Positions 41,501 through 52,200 of a stretch of 64,000 nt of DNA are shown one piece after another (positions within the stretch are counted from its first letter, which is position 1; every line of letters starts with the position of its first letter). Origin of the DNA: Haematococcus lacustris (taxonomy: Eukaryota; Chlorophyta; Chlorophyceae; Chlamydomonadales; Haematococcaceae). Location of the stretch: positions 4,468,492 through 4,532,491 of the forward strand of contig JASKMD010000013.1 of NCBI GenBank assembly GCA_030144725.1, in the 5' to 3' direction. The position numbers were made by a program, and so were the translations under genes. The notes beneath the pieces were generated by a model. That model was not told where the DNA came from and did not search any database. It was given only the letters and a program-made list of their open reading frames with translations.

Positions 41501-42784
41501 GGCAGGGGCAGGGCCTGCAACAGGGGGAGGGGAGGGGAGGGGAGGGGGCCTGGTTTGGGAGGAGGAAGGCTGTTCTGGGTGGGGGTTCTGGGTGAGGGTG
41601 TTGGGGGGTGTGGGTGAGCCCAGGGCTACGGGGAGCTGGTCTGCTGCGGTGCACAACCTGTTGCTGAGGCACTTCTATGCCCCTGCCCCTGCCCCTGCCC
41701 CTGCCCCTGCCCCTGCCCCTGCCCCTGCCCCTGCCCCTGCCCCTGCCCCTGCCCCTACCCCTACCCCTGCCCCTGCCCCTGCCCCTGCCCCTGCCCCTGC
41801 CCCTGCCCCTGCCCCTGCCCCTGCCCCTGCCCCTGCCCCTGCCCCTGCCCCTGCCCCTGCCCCTGCCCCTGCCCCTGCCCCTGCCCCTGCCCCTGCCCCT
41901 GCCCCTGCCCCTGCCCCTGCCCCTGCCCCTGCCCCTGCCCCTGCCCCTGCCCCTGCCCCTGCCCCTGCCCCTGCCCCTGCCCCTGCCCCTGCCCCTGCCC
42001 CTGCCCCTGCCCCTGCCCCTGCCCCTGCCCCTGCCCCTACCCCTACCCCCCGCAGAAGGAACACTTGCCTGCAGCTCAGCTGGGTCAGACAGGCTGCCAA
42101 CGCCCACTGCCATGGCTGCTGCCGCCTTCTTCACCGCCTTGTGCCCCGCTGCACCCCGCCGCCCCCTGGCCTTGACACCCTCTTCCTCCTCCTCCTCCTC
42201 CTTATCATCATCATCATCATCATCATCATCTTCATCTTCATCCTCTTCCTCCCCATCATCTCCTTCACTGCTCTCTGCAGTAGCAGGTGGTGCCGCATCA
42301 GGTAGGCTGCAAGAGCTGTGCCAAGCTCTCACATGCTGTACTGTCCTCACATGCTGCTGTGACCCTGCTCACCATCACCATCACCCTCTGCCTCCTCGCT
42401 CTCCTCATCCTCCTGCGCCGCCCCCTGCGCAGCACCATCCACAAGGCGGTGGGGTGCTCATGGCAGATGCCTCCACCTCCACCAGGACCTTGGCAAACAG
42501 CTCACCTCAGTGGTGGGAGTCAGCATCTGGGGGTCAGAGATGAGCAGGCAGGTCAGGCCGTTGGCAAGCTTGACGTAGCGGCAGCACTTTAAGTCGTGTG
42601 GCGACTTGACGATGTCATCAAGCACCGTGACCGAGGGAGGGGGGACCATTGCGACAGCACTTGCTAGTGCGCGGCTGACTCCCAGTCGTTGCCTGGCGGA
42701 CGCGATGGGATCCCGAGGTCGTGACAAGCAACGCACACACAGGGAGTTGCGTGCGAGCATGAAAAATGTGCAGTCAAAGCGCAA
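36790..42784 (-). CDS. NRDC: Nardilysin-like M16 metalloprotease, at least 13 exons, interrupted by assembly gap
   Basis: Exons in gene order: 42784-42506, 42424-42373, 42274-42069, 41426-41386, 40982-40904, 40693-40625, 40287-40164, 39726-39614, 39047-38980, 38481-38397, 38022-37860, 37729 into the gap, and last exon 37009-36790. Exon 1 has VKSPHDLKCCRYVKLANGL. Exons 2-3 encode a long Asp/Glu tract, the hallmark of nardilysin. Exon 4 carries the zinc motif HYLEH; exon 5 has KYPDENEYDDFLTKHGGSS; exon 7 has GEVLAVDSEF with the third zinc-ligand Glu. Exon 12 has GCEEEGYAASSACSLFSITL. The last exon ends with PTRRKLAVHI and FKATCDRLP. Intron 3 has a GC donor (CAG|GCAAGT). Six exons or junctions need one G/C base removed from a homopolymer to keep frame. 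The family cleaves peptides at dibasic sites. The N-terminus is basic and might target an organelle. Confidence 0.85.
37114..37613. other. Assembly gap of 500 N
   Basis: Exactly 500 undetermined bases inside the nardilysin-like gene. Exon 12 runs into its right edge. The next recognisable coding sequence on the other side is the last exon, so several hundred codons of the protease are missing. Confidence 1.
37750..37838. repeat. (GGGTCA)n microsatellite
   Basis: About 12 copies of a 6-bp unit (GGGTCA) followed by GGGTC pentamers, inside an intron of the nardilysin-like gene, next to exon 12 and close to the gap. Confidence 0.9.
39305..39612. repeat. Polypyrimidine (CCCCCT)n tract
   Basis: About 300 bp of almost pure C/T on the plus strand in CCCCCT/CCCCT units, in intron 8 of the nardilysin-like gene. 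It begins right at its donor: GTGAGG follows exon 8 on the minus strand. Mirror-symmetric polypurine/polypyrimidine DNA of this kind can form triplexes. Confidence 0.93.
40752..40892. repeat. 8-bp minisatellite (CCCTGCTG)n
   Basis: About 17 units of CCCTGCTG/CCCTGCCG in intron 5 of the nardilysin-like gene. This is the reverse complement of the unit at 17097-17747. Confidence 0.92.
41679..42047. repeat. (CCCCTG)n hexanucleotide array
   Basis: About 60 copies with a few CCCCTA variants near both ends, inside intron 3 of the nardilysin-like gene. It lies about 20 bp from the GC-type donor. A shorter array of the same unit lies in the last intron of the GPATCH4-like gene (about 30308-30365). 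Confidence 0.95.
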
Positions 42785-43377
42785 GCTCGATCATGACGGC
42801 GCTTTACCAAGAGACAAACAATTGTAGCCGGATATCTCCCCAATAGCATGTTTATTGCATCAGTGCATGTGCATCAGTGCCCCGCTCTGTGTGAGATGTG
42901 TGTTGTGTTACGCGTGTTGTGGCGTTGGCCCACCCTACGGCTGCAGGCTGTCATAACGCAACGGAAGGAAACTGAGACATTATGAGGTAGAACACAACGT
43001 TCCAGGGTCCCATTCTGGTGGGGTGGGGGGGGCTGAACATTGTTGCATGGGAAGAACCCTAGGCGTATCGCCCTCGGTTTCGTGCGAAGCTAACGTGCAC
43101 CTGCCCCGCGATCTAACTCGCCAGCTGGACCTGGGCGTAAGCGTCAGCCGAAGCCAAAGCCGAAGCGCATAAGCCGAAACTAATATCGTGCCGCTCGTAA
43201 GTGATCGGAAGCGCCTGTGAAACGGCCACTCGTGCTCATCGCCCGCTATGGTCTGCTGCTTAATGTCCCCGAACATCGCTTACGTCCGAGGTCCACGCTG
43301 CTGCTCTCTCTCTGCTCTGCAGGCTATTCAAGGGCATCGCCAATAGAATTGAGCTGAGAGCAGCCAGGAGCAGCCAG
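42785..43377. other. Divergent intergenic region, protease gene and LRR gene A4
   Basis: 42785-43015 is the upstream side of the protease gene with no motif I can support. From about 43037 (GTTGCATGGGAAGAACCC then CTAGGCGTATCGCCCTCGG) it is the conserved 5' duplicon flank of subfamily A, shared with 61818-62141. A pyrimidine run ending GCTCTGCAG (about 43310-43321) could be another acceptor. Confidence 0.55.
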
Positions 43378-43478
43378 GTACGTACCGCCCGCACCCACTC
43401 ATTCAGCCAATCATACGCTGCTGCTGCTACTGGCGCCCGCCCACACCTGACAGCCTTGCTGCTCCACCCACTACGCAG
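43378..43478 (+). other. Predicted 5' UTR intron of A4
   Basis: CCAG|GTACGTACC donor and CTACGCAG|GTCAACAG acceptor, 101 nt, ending 20 nt before the ATG. The splice sites are conserved in paralogs although the intron interior varies. Confidence 0.65.
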
Positions 43479-43498
43479 GTCAACAGACAGTCCCAGCT

Positions 43499-45415
43499 AT
43501 GAGCCAGCGTGACATGCAACATCAAGTCGCAGTGGAAGGCTGTGCCTCAGCAACAGATGGGTACAGCCCAGCCGGCCAGGCGCCCCCTCCTGCCACTAGG
43601 CTGCTGGACCTCCCGCCAGAGCTGCTGGATGACATCGCTTGCCGGGTCATGCAGCTTGGGGCCAGGAGCCTGCTGCCCCTGACCTGCCGCGCCTTCTCCC
43701 AGGCCCGCCTGCTGCACGTCCCAGCCTTGCGCATCCAGCTGGGCAGGCAGTGCTGCAACCAGCTGCTCACGCCCCGAGTTGTTGCAGCCCTGCAAGCGAG
43801 GACAAGCAAGCTGGCCCTCACCTTGTGGCAGCCAGGGTTAGAGGACAGCGAGTGCTACAACCCGCTGGCACCGGTAGACACTATGCGCCGCAAGGAGCAG
43901 TTGGCTCCCACTTTGCAGCTGCCGCGGACAGAGTTCACCCCACACTACACCAACCTACTGGCCCATGCCCTGACAAAGCTGGACATTTGTGCAGCAGTGG
44001 AGGTGTGCAAGTTGGCAGCAGGCCAGTACTGGCAGCAGCAGGCCAGTACTGGCAGCAGCAGGGCTTACAACTTGCGCTGCCCACCAGGCCTTGCCCAGCA
44101 GCTGCTGGACAGCTTCCCCAGCCTGACTGCCCTGACCCTGCAGGGGCTCTGTGTCTCAAGCGATGCGCTGGCTAGCCTGCTCTCTCACCCACAGCTGGCC
44201 CTGCAGCTGCAGCAGCTAGACATCGCCGGTAGCCTCGTCATGGTTGGTAATCAGCCTGGAACAGTGGGCACTCTGCTCCAGGGTCTGCACTTGAAGCAGC
44301 TCAGCATAGCTGCTGTCACAGACCCGGAACAGCCTGGCACACCACTGCTGCCTAGCTTCCAGCCCCTGGAGCAACACCTGACCCAGCTGCACATCATGAA
44401 CCAGTGTGAGCGTGCCGCTAATCTGGGCTACTTTATAAAGTACTTGGAATCTTTGGTGAAGCTACAGGTGCTGACTATATCCCACCTTGATGGCCTGGAG
44501 GGCCTGGCTGAGCTGCTGCAGGCACTACCGCAGCTCCACACCCTGCAGCTGCCACAGGTCACAATCTCGGGCCAGCAGCAGCTCAACACACTCCTGGCAG
44601 CCACCCAGATCACAAGCCTACAGCTGTGCGAAGTTGAGGCATTGCACATCTCATATGCTGATGCGCCCTGCAACTGGCAGCGGCTGGAGCTGACTGGGAT
44701 GATGTACTGGGGCTCCTTTGCGTGCTTGCCCCTTCACTCCCTCTCCCAACCTTTAGTGTTGGGGAAAGATTTTATTACTGTGGAGGACATCTTAAACCCG
44801 GCGGTGGCAGCGGCACTCCACCTACTGGCAGAAGCGATCAAGGTGCCAGTCAAGATCAAGGAGCTGTCGCTGAACATGCTGCCAAGTGAAGTTCGTGCTA
44901 GACATAGCAAGGTGGGCGACAACAGGTTTATCACTCCCGCAGTCCTACAGCAGCAGAGGGTGGACCTGGCGCAGCTGGTAGCTTTGCTGCAACCGCTGCA
45001 GTGCTGCGGCAAGGTGCGAGTCCATCACCTACATCAAGTCGCAGCCGCTGATGTTGCGGCACTGGCTCCATTGTGCCGGGACTGCACACACTTTGAGCTG
45101 TATGACTGCAGCTTTGAGCCCTCACTGGAATTCTGGCACCAGCTGGTGCAGCTCATGCCCGCTCTTCAGAAGGTCACTTTCTTATATGTGACAATAGGTG
45201 TTTCAAGGGTATTCTTTTATTCAGCCATGCATGAGTCGCTGCAGCTCATGGCTGAGCAGCCCTGGGCACGGTGGTTGGACATCACAATCCATGATAACCT
45301 CACTATCACTGACGATAAGCTGCCTGCATGTTGGCAGGCAGGCAGTTGGGTGAAGTCTGGCATTTTCAAAGTGACCATGTGGAATGATGACATGCATGGC
45401 TGCACCAGATATTAA
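43499..45415 (+). CDS. LRR gene A4: F-box-like/leucine-rich repeat protein, 638 aa
   Basis: Intact and longest A member, starting MSQRDMQHQVAVEG. F-box-like LLDLPPELLDDIACRV keeps the Glu of the canonical LP-E-L. LRR-like blocks are SFPSLTALTLQGLCVSS, LPQLHTLQLPQV and ATQITSLQL. C-terminal blocks are LAPLCRDCTHFEL, QLVQLMPAL, MAEQPWARWL and LPACW. Length differences from A1 come from added loops: a tandem 18-bp-scale duplication encoding a repeated GQYWQQQ/QASTGSS segment near residue 180, and a longer loop before the 'HESLQLM' block. The 3' flank (45420-45700) is the conserved duplicon flank. Confidence 0.86.
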   Translation: MSQRDMQHQVAVEGCASATDGYSPAGQAPPPATRLLDLPPELLDDIACRVMQLGARSLLPLTCRAFSQARLLHVPALRIQLGRQCCNQLLTPRVVAALQARTSKLALTLWQPGLEDSECYNPLAPVDTMRRKEQLAPTLQLPRTEFTPHYTNLLAHALTKLDICAAVEVCKLAAGQYWQQQASTGSSRAYNLRCPPGLAQQLLDSFPSLTALTLQGLCVSSDALASLLSHPQLALQLQQLDIAGSLVMVGNQPGTVGTLLQGLHLKQLSIAAVTDPEQPGTPLLPSFQPLEQHLTQLHIMNQCERAANLGYFIKYLESLVKLQVLTISHLDGLEGLAELLQALPQLHTLQLPQVTISGQQQLNTLLAATQITSLQLCEVEALHISYADAPCNWQRLELTGMMYWGSFACLPLHSLSQPLVLGKDFITVEDILNPAVAAALHLLAEAIKVPVKIKELSLNMLPSEVRARHSKVGDNRFITPAVLQQQRVDLAQLVALLQPLQCCGKVRVHHLHQVAAADVAALAPLCRDCTHFELYDCSFEPSLEFWHQLVQLMPALQKVTFLYVTIGVSRVFFYSAMHESLQLMAEQPWARWLDITIHDNLTITDDKLPACWQAGSWVKSGIFKVTMWNDDMHGCTRY

Positions 45416-46757
45416 AACTTCAATGCTTGCATCACCCTTGATGCCAACAACAACTTTGCCACCACACACGTTGAGCCTGCCCTGACACAATGCGTGACAA
45501 TAGTGGCCAGGCAGAGTCGGTGATGTAGCTAGAACTGCGTTTCGGGTGTTCAAGCTGATGTGCCAATGGCTGAGAAGTTGCACGGGACCCTAGACAACAT
45601 GAGAAACGCATTGTGAAGGCACATGGCTTCATGCAGGACGCGATAGCTCGGCCACAGCGCATGCAACGCAACAGCCTGCTGCTGCTGCTAGGGAGCATTG
45701 GCTGTCATGACAATCTGTTGGGCGGTGATAAGGATGTAACACGAGGGGTGGGATGACTGATCAGTTGCTCTTCATTCCGTGTCATAGATTGTGACCAGGC
45801 AGAAAAATCTAGGGTTAGGGTAAGGCCAGCACAGCTACTCTGCTGCAACAGTGCTGTCCCTTACTATCCCTGACCCCATTCCCATTGATTCGACAGTGTG
45901 TGTTGCCCTCTGCCTTGCTGCCAGCCAGCTTCAGGGCCGCCTGGTGGTTGGCTGCCGCCAGGCAGCTCTACCTGCGGCGCTGCTGGTGCCGGCCCCTGGT
46001 GCTGCCCCCTACCTCCACCCGAGCCAGCTCCCAAGCCAACCCACCCCTCCTGATCCAGCTACAGCCCAAGCCTTCTCCTCCGTTTACTGTGGTCTGCTGA
46101 CATCATCAGTTCCTTAGGCTGATGCAACAGTGGCTGGGAAGTAACAGTTGCATGGAAAGAAGTGTGCATGGAAAGAGGTTGCATGGAAAGTTGCATCGCC
46201 CTCGGCTTCGTAGCGAAACCAGCTGGACTTCAACTGTAGCATCCGACCACAGAAGCCGCTCTTAATATCGCTTATGTCCGAGGTCCACGCTGCTGCTCTC
46301 TTTCTGCTCTCCGGGCTTCCTCGAAGGCATCGCCGACAGAATTGAGCTGAGAGCAGCCAGGAGCTATTGTGTGTTGCCCTTAGCCTTGGCCTGGCATGAC
46401 CTGATGCAGCCAGGTGTAGGGCCTCAACTGCCTGCCACACAAGCCTCCAAGCTGCCCGGCCACACTTGTCCACTGTGGGCATGCTGCTGGAAGGTGCCTT
46501 GTCTGCTTTGCGGGGTGCCTGGTCTCCTCTCGGCTCGCATGCAGGCCATGCCTGGAGCAGCAGGGTGGGGCAGGGGGTGTGGGAGGGGCTTGCTCTGCAG
46601 CCTGCCCACCTGCACCCTTCCACCCTTCCAGCCTTCCGCCTAAGCCTGAACTTAAGGAGGTAAAACGAGGGGTGGGATGACTGTTCAGTTGCTCTTCATT
46701 CCGTTTCATAGATTGTGACCAGCCAGCAAATCTAGGGTTAGGGTAAAAGCGACCTTT
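45416..46757. repeat. A4 3' flank and dispersed repeats
   Basis: 45420-45720 is the subfamily A 3' flank. 45850-46090 and 46370-46600 are inverted pieces of the repeats at 3000-3240/16390-16520 and 12750-12930. 46140-46360 is a degraded copy of the A-gene upstream region (ATCGCCCTCGGCTTCGTAGCG; CGAGGTCCACGCTGCTGCTC). No intact gene. Confidence 0.65.
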
Positions 46758-47535
46758 GACCTGACCTTGCCCAGTGCCTGGTGGACTGCTTCCCGAGCCT
46801 GACAGCCCTGGGCCTTTAAGGCTACTCCGCCACCTGCAGTGATCTGGCCACCCTGCTCTCCCACCCTCAGCTGTCCCTGCAGCTGCAGCAGCTGGACCTC
46901 AGCAGCACCACCATCCTCCAGGCTAAGCCAGGGACAGCCAGTGGGCCAGTGGGCCTGTCACCCTGGTCAACATGTTCCATGCACATGACCCTAGACACCC
47001 TCTTCCTAGGTGCCTAGGCTGGACCAGCTGTACTGCCAAGGCCAGCTGCAGCCCAGCAACATCCCAGCTCCCTCCTGATCAGCTCGCCCCCTGTTGGCCC
47101 TCTCCGCGCTGGCCCTGTCCCCCACTTGGCTGCCATCCACTAGTTGCTCAGCTTCCACCGCTGCAGCAGTGCGGCCCGACCACGTTTTCAATCAGCTATC
47201 TGTTTGCTGCCAGCGCAGCCGCCATCACAACACTGGCTCCACAGTACCAGGCCTGCACCCGCCTCAGGTCCCACAGCAGCCTCGCCTAGACTTCTGGCAG
47301 CAGCTGGTGCAGCCATGCCTGCAGTGCAGCAGGTCACTTCCTGGTCTGTGGCAGGTGCTGCTTCCTTGTGGTAATGTGCGTGTCACTGCGGTTGATGGCT
47401 GAGCAGCCCTGGGCCAGGTGGCTGGACATCAAGGTCAGTGCTGCAGGGCGGCCGTTGCCTGCATGCTGCCTTGACATGACCAAGGTGTTCAACAACCCTT
47501 CTCAACCAAGCAGCATCAAGGCAAGGTAGTGTTTG
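46758..47535 (+). pseudogene. Decayed LRR gene relic 1
   Basis: Contains family-like LRR sequence (CFPSLTALGL with an in-frame TAA, LQLQQLDLSSTTILQ) at 46770-46925. After unrelated spacer sequence, 47200-47500 carries C-terminal remnants (LVQ-CLQC-QVTSWSVAGAASL, AEQPWARWLDIKV, LPACCLD). Frames shift repeatedly. It is similar to 57640-58450 and 56050-56390. Confidence 0.75.
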
Positions 47536-47897
47536 GTGCTCAGTACCAGTGGCTAGGGCTAGTTCACTGCACTGGCGCTGAGCATGATGGCGGTGCTGGA
47601 GCATGGCAGGCGCTAGTGGGCCAGCAGCCACCTGCAGCCAGGTCAGTGTGATGAGGCGTGTGGGATGGCAGGAAGGCAAGGGCAGCAGTGTGCCTGCCAT
47701 GGCTGACTTGCATGCGCCACAGCTAGGTATGAGGCACGGTGGCTTGCATGCGGCATCACACTCCCTCCCAAGCACTTACCTTCAACAGTCGGGCCTGGTG
47801 CTGGCTGACTGATGACCAGTGTCAGGCTGGCAGGGTCAGGGTGGCCATTCAGTCATGAGCGCATGTGTTGCAAGCGTTGGCAGTGTCTGAGCCGCAT

Positions 47898-48480
47898 TGC
47901 TGGAGCAAGCTGTCAGGGTTGGGGTAGTAGTAGTTGTTACACTAAGGAGGGAGGGCTCGGGTGGATACAAGCCAACCTCCAAAGGTAAAAGACTAAGGAG
48001 AGAACAGAGCAAAAGGGAAAGAGAAGGGGAACTACCTAGGAGAGAAAGAACACAGAGAAGGAAGGGGAAGGGAGCTGAAGGGAGCGGGGGAGAGACCTCG
48101 AGAAGCGGAGAAGCCAGAGAAGCGGAGGAGCTAGGGACGCAAAAGGTTGGAGGGCTAGAAAGGACGCAAAAGTTAGGAGGGCTAGAAAGGAGAGGGGAAT
48201 GAAACACGTTAAGAGTCAGAGGGACTAGGAGGAGTAACCGGGAAAGTGACACTAAGGGATCCGTCTTGAGTAGAGATGAAGGGATGGGGATGGGGGAGGT
48301 TCCAGCCAGGAGGGTTGGGATGGGCTAGGGTGAAGTCTTGTAGGTGAAGCCAAAAGGTAGAGATAGCAAGCTGGCTGGCTGCAGAAATGGGGGAAAGGGT
48401 GGTAGGAGCGGTCGCTTGAGTGGTGGGGTGATGGGTGAGAGCCTGGGCTGCATTGCTGGAGCCAGCTGTCAGGGTTGGGG
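47898..48480. repeat. Purine-rich insertion flanked by a duplicated ~32-bp segment
   Basis: 47936-48400 is about 460 bp of A/G-rich plus strand unlike its surroundings. It is bracketed by copies of CATTGCTGGAGC-AGCTGTCAGGGTTGGGGT (about 47898 and 48451). The paralogous loci at 56752 and 58820 have this segment once and lack the insertion. It could be a solo LTR or another element; termini were not resolved. Confidence 0.55.
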
Positions 48481-48634
48481 TGCCCTGGGTTGTTACATGT
48501 GCATCAGTGAGGGTGATGGGCTGGGTGTAGGGGTAGCGTGATAGGTGTTATGTCGCACCATTGCATCTGCATGCACAATCCATGAGGAACATTGCTTGGC
48601 CTGAACTGACTCCGCCCAGCACCATGCGCCTATG

Positions 48635-49080
48635 CCCCGCCCCGCCCCGCCCCGCCCCGCCCCGCCCCGCCCCGCCCCGCCCCGCCCCGCCCCGCCCCGC
48701 CCCGCCCCGCCCCGCCCCGCCCCGCCCCGCCCCGCCCCGCCCCGCCCCGCCCCGCCCCGCCCCGCCCCGCCCCGCCCCGCCCCGCCCCGCCCCGCCCCGC
48801 CCCGCCCCGCCCCGCCCCGCCCCGCCCCGCCCCGCCCCGCCCCGCCCCGCCCCGCCCCGCCCCGCCCCGCCCCGCCCCGCCCCGCCCCGCCCCGCCCCGC
48901 CCCGCCCCGCCCCGCCCCGCCCCGCCCCGCCCCGCCCCGCCCCGCCCCGCCCCGCCCCGCCCCGCCCCGCCCCGCCCCGCCCCGCCCCGCCCCGCCCCGC
49001 CCCGCCCCGCCCCGCCCCGCCCCGCCCCGCCCCGCCCCGCCCCGCCCCGCCCCGCCCCGCCCCGCCCCCGCCCCGCCCCG
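48635..49080. repeat. (CCCCG)n pentanucleotide array 2
   Basis: About 89 units, with one unit of five Cs (49065-49069). It abuts the middle of an LRR gene on its right, and on its left a repeat that also leads into array 3. Confidence 0.97.
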
Positions 49081-49984
49081 TTCTTGCAACCTCTGGATCA
49101 GCTGCAGGTGCTCACTCTATCCGGCCAGTACCAGCTGGAGGGCCTGACTGAGGTGCTGCACGTGCTGCCTCAGCCTCACACCCTGCAGCTGCCAAGAACC
49201 CAAACCAAGGACCAGCAACAGTTGGACACACTGCTAGCAGGCACCCAGCTCACCAGCCTCCAGCTAGGAGGTGTTGAAAAGCTGGACACCTCATGTGCAG
49301 ATGCGCCTTGCAGCTGGCAGCGGCTGGAGCTGCTTGGGACTATTGACTGGAAGGCTGTCGCTAAGCTGCCCCTGCACTCCCTCTCCCAGCCTCTAATGTT
49401 GGGGACACTGGACATCAGTGTGGAAGACATCTCCAAGCCTGAGGTGGCAGCGGCACTACACAACATGGCATGTGCGTGCAAGATGCCAGTGAAGATAAAG
49501 TGTATGCAACTCAGTATGCTGACCGTGGAAGAGGAACGATCTGGCGTCGTCACTCCAGCACTCCTGCAGCAGCAGAGGTTGGCCTTGGCGGTGCTGGTAG
49601 CTATGGTGCAACCGCTGCAGTGCTACGGCGCGGTGGCGGTTTGTGACCTGCATGGAGTTACAGCCGCTGACGTCCTGGCATTGGCTCCATTGTGCCGGGA
49701 CTGCACCCACTTTGAGCTGTGTTGCGGCAGCCTGATGCCCTCACTGGAGTTCTGGCGCCAGCTGGTGCAGCTCATGCCCGCTGCAAAGGAGGTCGCATTT
49801 TTTGATGCAAAGGACTTCGTTTCTGAAGCCATGCACCAGTCACTGCAGCTCATGGCTGATCAGCCCTGGGCACGGTGGCTGGACATCATAGTCTGATCTG
49901 GTCTCTTCAACACGTTTGAGGTGCCTGCATGTTGGCAGGATGACAGCTGGTCCAAGAGAGGCATCTTCAAAGTGACAATTAAAT
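49081..49984 (+). pseudogene. LRR gene A5, 5'-truncated at array 2
   Basis: Subfamily A homology starts abruptly at the array edge with [15 protein letters not shown]. It continues in one frame through LHVLPQPHTLQLP, APCSWQRLELLG, LAPLCRDCTHFEL, QLVQLMPAAKE and MADQPWARWLDIIV. A TGA at 49894-49896 ends the frame, about 28 codons before the normal C-terminus, which is still recognisable to 49984 (VPACWQDDSW). The F-box-like half is missing, so it is a broken copy. Confidence 0.88.
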
Positions 49985-50944
49985 GATGTGCACATGAATC
50001 ATGGGGGAATGCTTTGGTCAACGTCAGTTATGATATGACATGGTGGGGTGTGTGCATGTGCAATGCTAATGCCATGATGGTGTATGCTTGTGTTGCTGAT
50101 AACTGCAGGCTGTTGGCAGACGTTGGTGCTCTGTGGTGTGGTGTGTTGTGAATGGGTTCTTGAATAATATGCAGGCCAATGGCAATAGTATCCATGATGA
50201 GGTGCACAGGTGGTGTGCTTCTCTGTAAACTTATACTTTGGTCCCAGGTGCAGCAGGCAGCGCACAATCTGCACACTCTGAACCCCAGCGGTGCTGAGTC
50301 CCAGCGGTGTTTAGCCCCAACAGCAGCCCAAGCAGGGTGCCATGCAGTCGACCAGGTGGCAGCTGGGTTGTGGTGGAGGTGTGGGCGGTGGCTGCAGGGT
50401 CGGGGTGCTGAGGGTGAGGGCGGATGGGGAATGACTGCAAGGCTACCAGCACCACCAGCATGGCGCGGTGCATGTTGTCACACACACCCAGCAGAGGTTT
50501 GCCATCGGATACATGTGTTGCGCGGCCGCTCCTCTACACCCTACACACACATGAATAATACCATATCCACCGCGGTTTCCACTCTCGAACCCAAAAGATG
50601 CATCAGCAGCGACAAGCTGTCATGCATGTGCGCCACAACAGTGCAATGGGGCCTGCGAGGGGCAACCTCCCGCGCTGTATACACATACATGTCACGGCTG
50701 ACGGCTCAAGCGTTGCCATCTTCCTCTTCACATCCTGTTTAGGTGTTGGGAGCGATGGCTGTCAGGCTGGGCCTGCTGGGCAGTCTACAATGTAAAAGAT
50801 GTAGCAAGAGCGGCAGTGTGTGTTTAGCTAAGGCTGGTCCATTTTTCAATTCCGCAGTATGCAGCTAGCTCGGCCACTAGGGCTGGTCCGTTGCTAAGCT
50901 CCTCCAAGCTGGCTGTCCAGTCCGGTCAGTGTTGTATGACATCT
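49985..50944. other. No recognised gene
   Basis: TG/CA-rich sequence to about 50200, then unremarkable. I see no conserved family, tandem array or convincing splice sites. Confidence 0.5.
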
Positions 50945-52200
50945 CGTGTTCAAGACTGCCTGCAGCTCAGGGAGTTGACCTGCTGTGAGGGTGCAGCCAA
51001 CAAAAACATGAGAACCTGACTGCATGCAGTGCCCACCAGCTGCCATGTGTTGCCGCCTCCCACACCTCATGGTGCCTCCCTCACCTTGCAGGGCTGCAGG
51101 ACAGCTGCCCCCCTCACCCCATGGTGCAAGCGCTGTGGCCTTTGCCTTGCAGGGCAGCAGGGCAGCAGCAGTCAGTGCAGGGCCCGGCTGACTCTTCAGC
51201 TGCTGCCCCCTGCTGCCTGGATCCATGGGGCTGCTGCCTGGCTGATGGGGCCACTGGCAGCAAGGGCAAGATGCTGCAGGTGGGTGTGGGTGCTGTGCAT
51301 CAAGTTGGCCATGTCCTGGTCAGGGCAGACTGGCCGCAGCTAGAGCCAATGCATCTAGAGCAAACACCTGGACTGGCAGGCTTGCGATGCACCCAGCACA
51401 CCTTGTGAGGTGCAGTGGTCATGACGTCCTACACCAGCTGCCTGGCGCCCAGCATTCACTGTCCCACAGGGTGCCACACTGAGGTGAGGGCGCAGCGGCT
51501 GGAGGCGCATAGCGGGTGCCTAGCAGCTGTGTCTGGGCCGCTGCCGGCACCACCCCCTATCTCCTGACCCACCCCTCCTCCTGAGCCAGATGCAGCCCTG
51601 ACCCTGGCATGTGACCTGACTGATCTGACTGGCCATGCAGTGGCAGTGGGGCCTGCTTGCCTCAGCCTGACCTCAGAGCCTCACCACTGCCTGCTCTTGC
51701 CTTCCTGCAACTGCTCTCTGCCTCAGCCCCGTGTGTTGCCCTCCGCCTCCACGAACACCTATGACTCATCCTTCAAGCCCGCCGCCCTGCAGAGCAGCAG
51801 AGGGTCTGACTCAGGCTGCTCTCTTGGAGGGCAGTGTCAGAGCAGCGGGCTGACTCAGGCCGTAGGGCAGCGGGCTGACTCAGGCTGCTCTCTTGGAGGG
51901 CAGTGTAGGGCAGAGCAGCAGTGCTGAGGAGGGTATCCACTGCTGCCAGCAACCAGCAGGTCCCCTGGGATAGCCTGGTCAGTGGCACAGACAAGCAGCC
52001 AGTCAGACAGTCTACACTGCCTGCACGTAGCTGCCAGGTTGGGGCCACACAGGACCTGCAGCGGGGGCGCCTGGCTGCAGTTTGTGGCACTGACTGCAGG
52101 CACCTGAACTGTCGAGCTGCCTGGCTGGCCTGGTGGGTGGTGGCGGCGGTGAGTTCCGACAACAGCTGGGGCTGCAGGGGAGTAGGGCGCTAGCAAACTG
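50945..52200. repeat. Dispersed repeat, inverted copy of 15780-17010
   Basis: Runs as the reverse complement of the 15.8-17.0 kb copy. It carries its own local duplication: CTGACTCAGGCTGCTCTC occurs at about 51808 and 51876. No coding function recognised. Confidence 0.72.

Noticed and set aside
41403..42543. Pro/Ala and Leu/Pro repeat proteins over the (CCCCTG)n array
   Set aside because: The array lies in an intron of the minus-strand nardilysin-like gene, whose exon phases fit on both sides.
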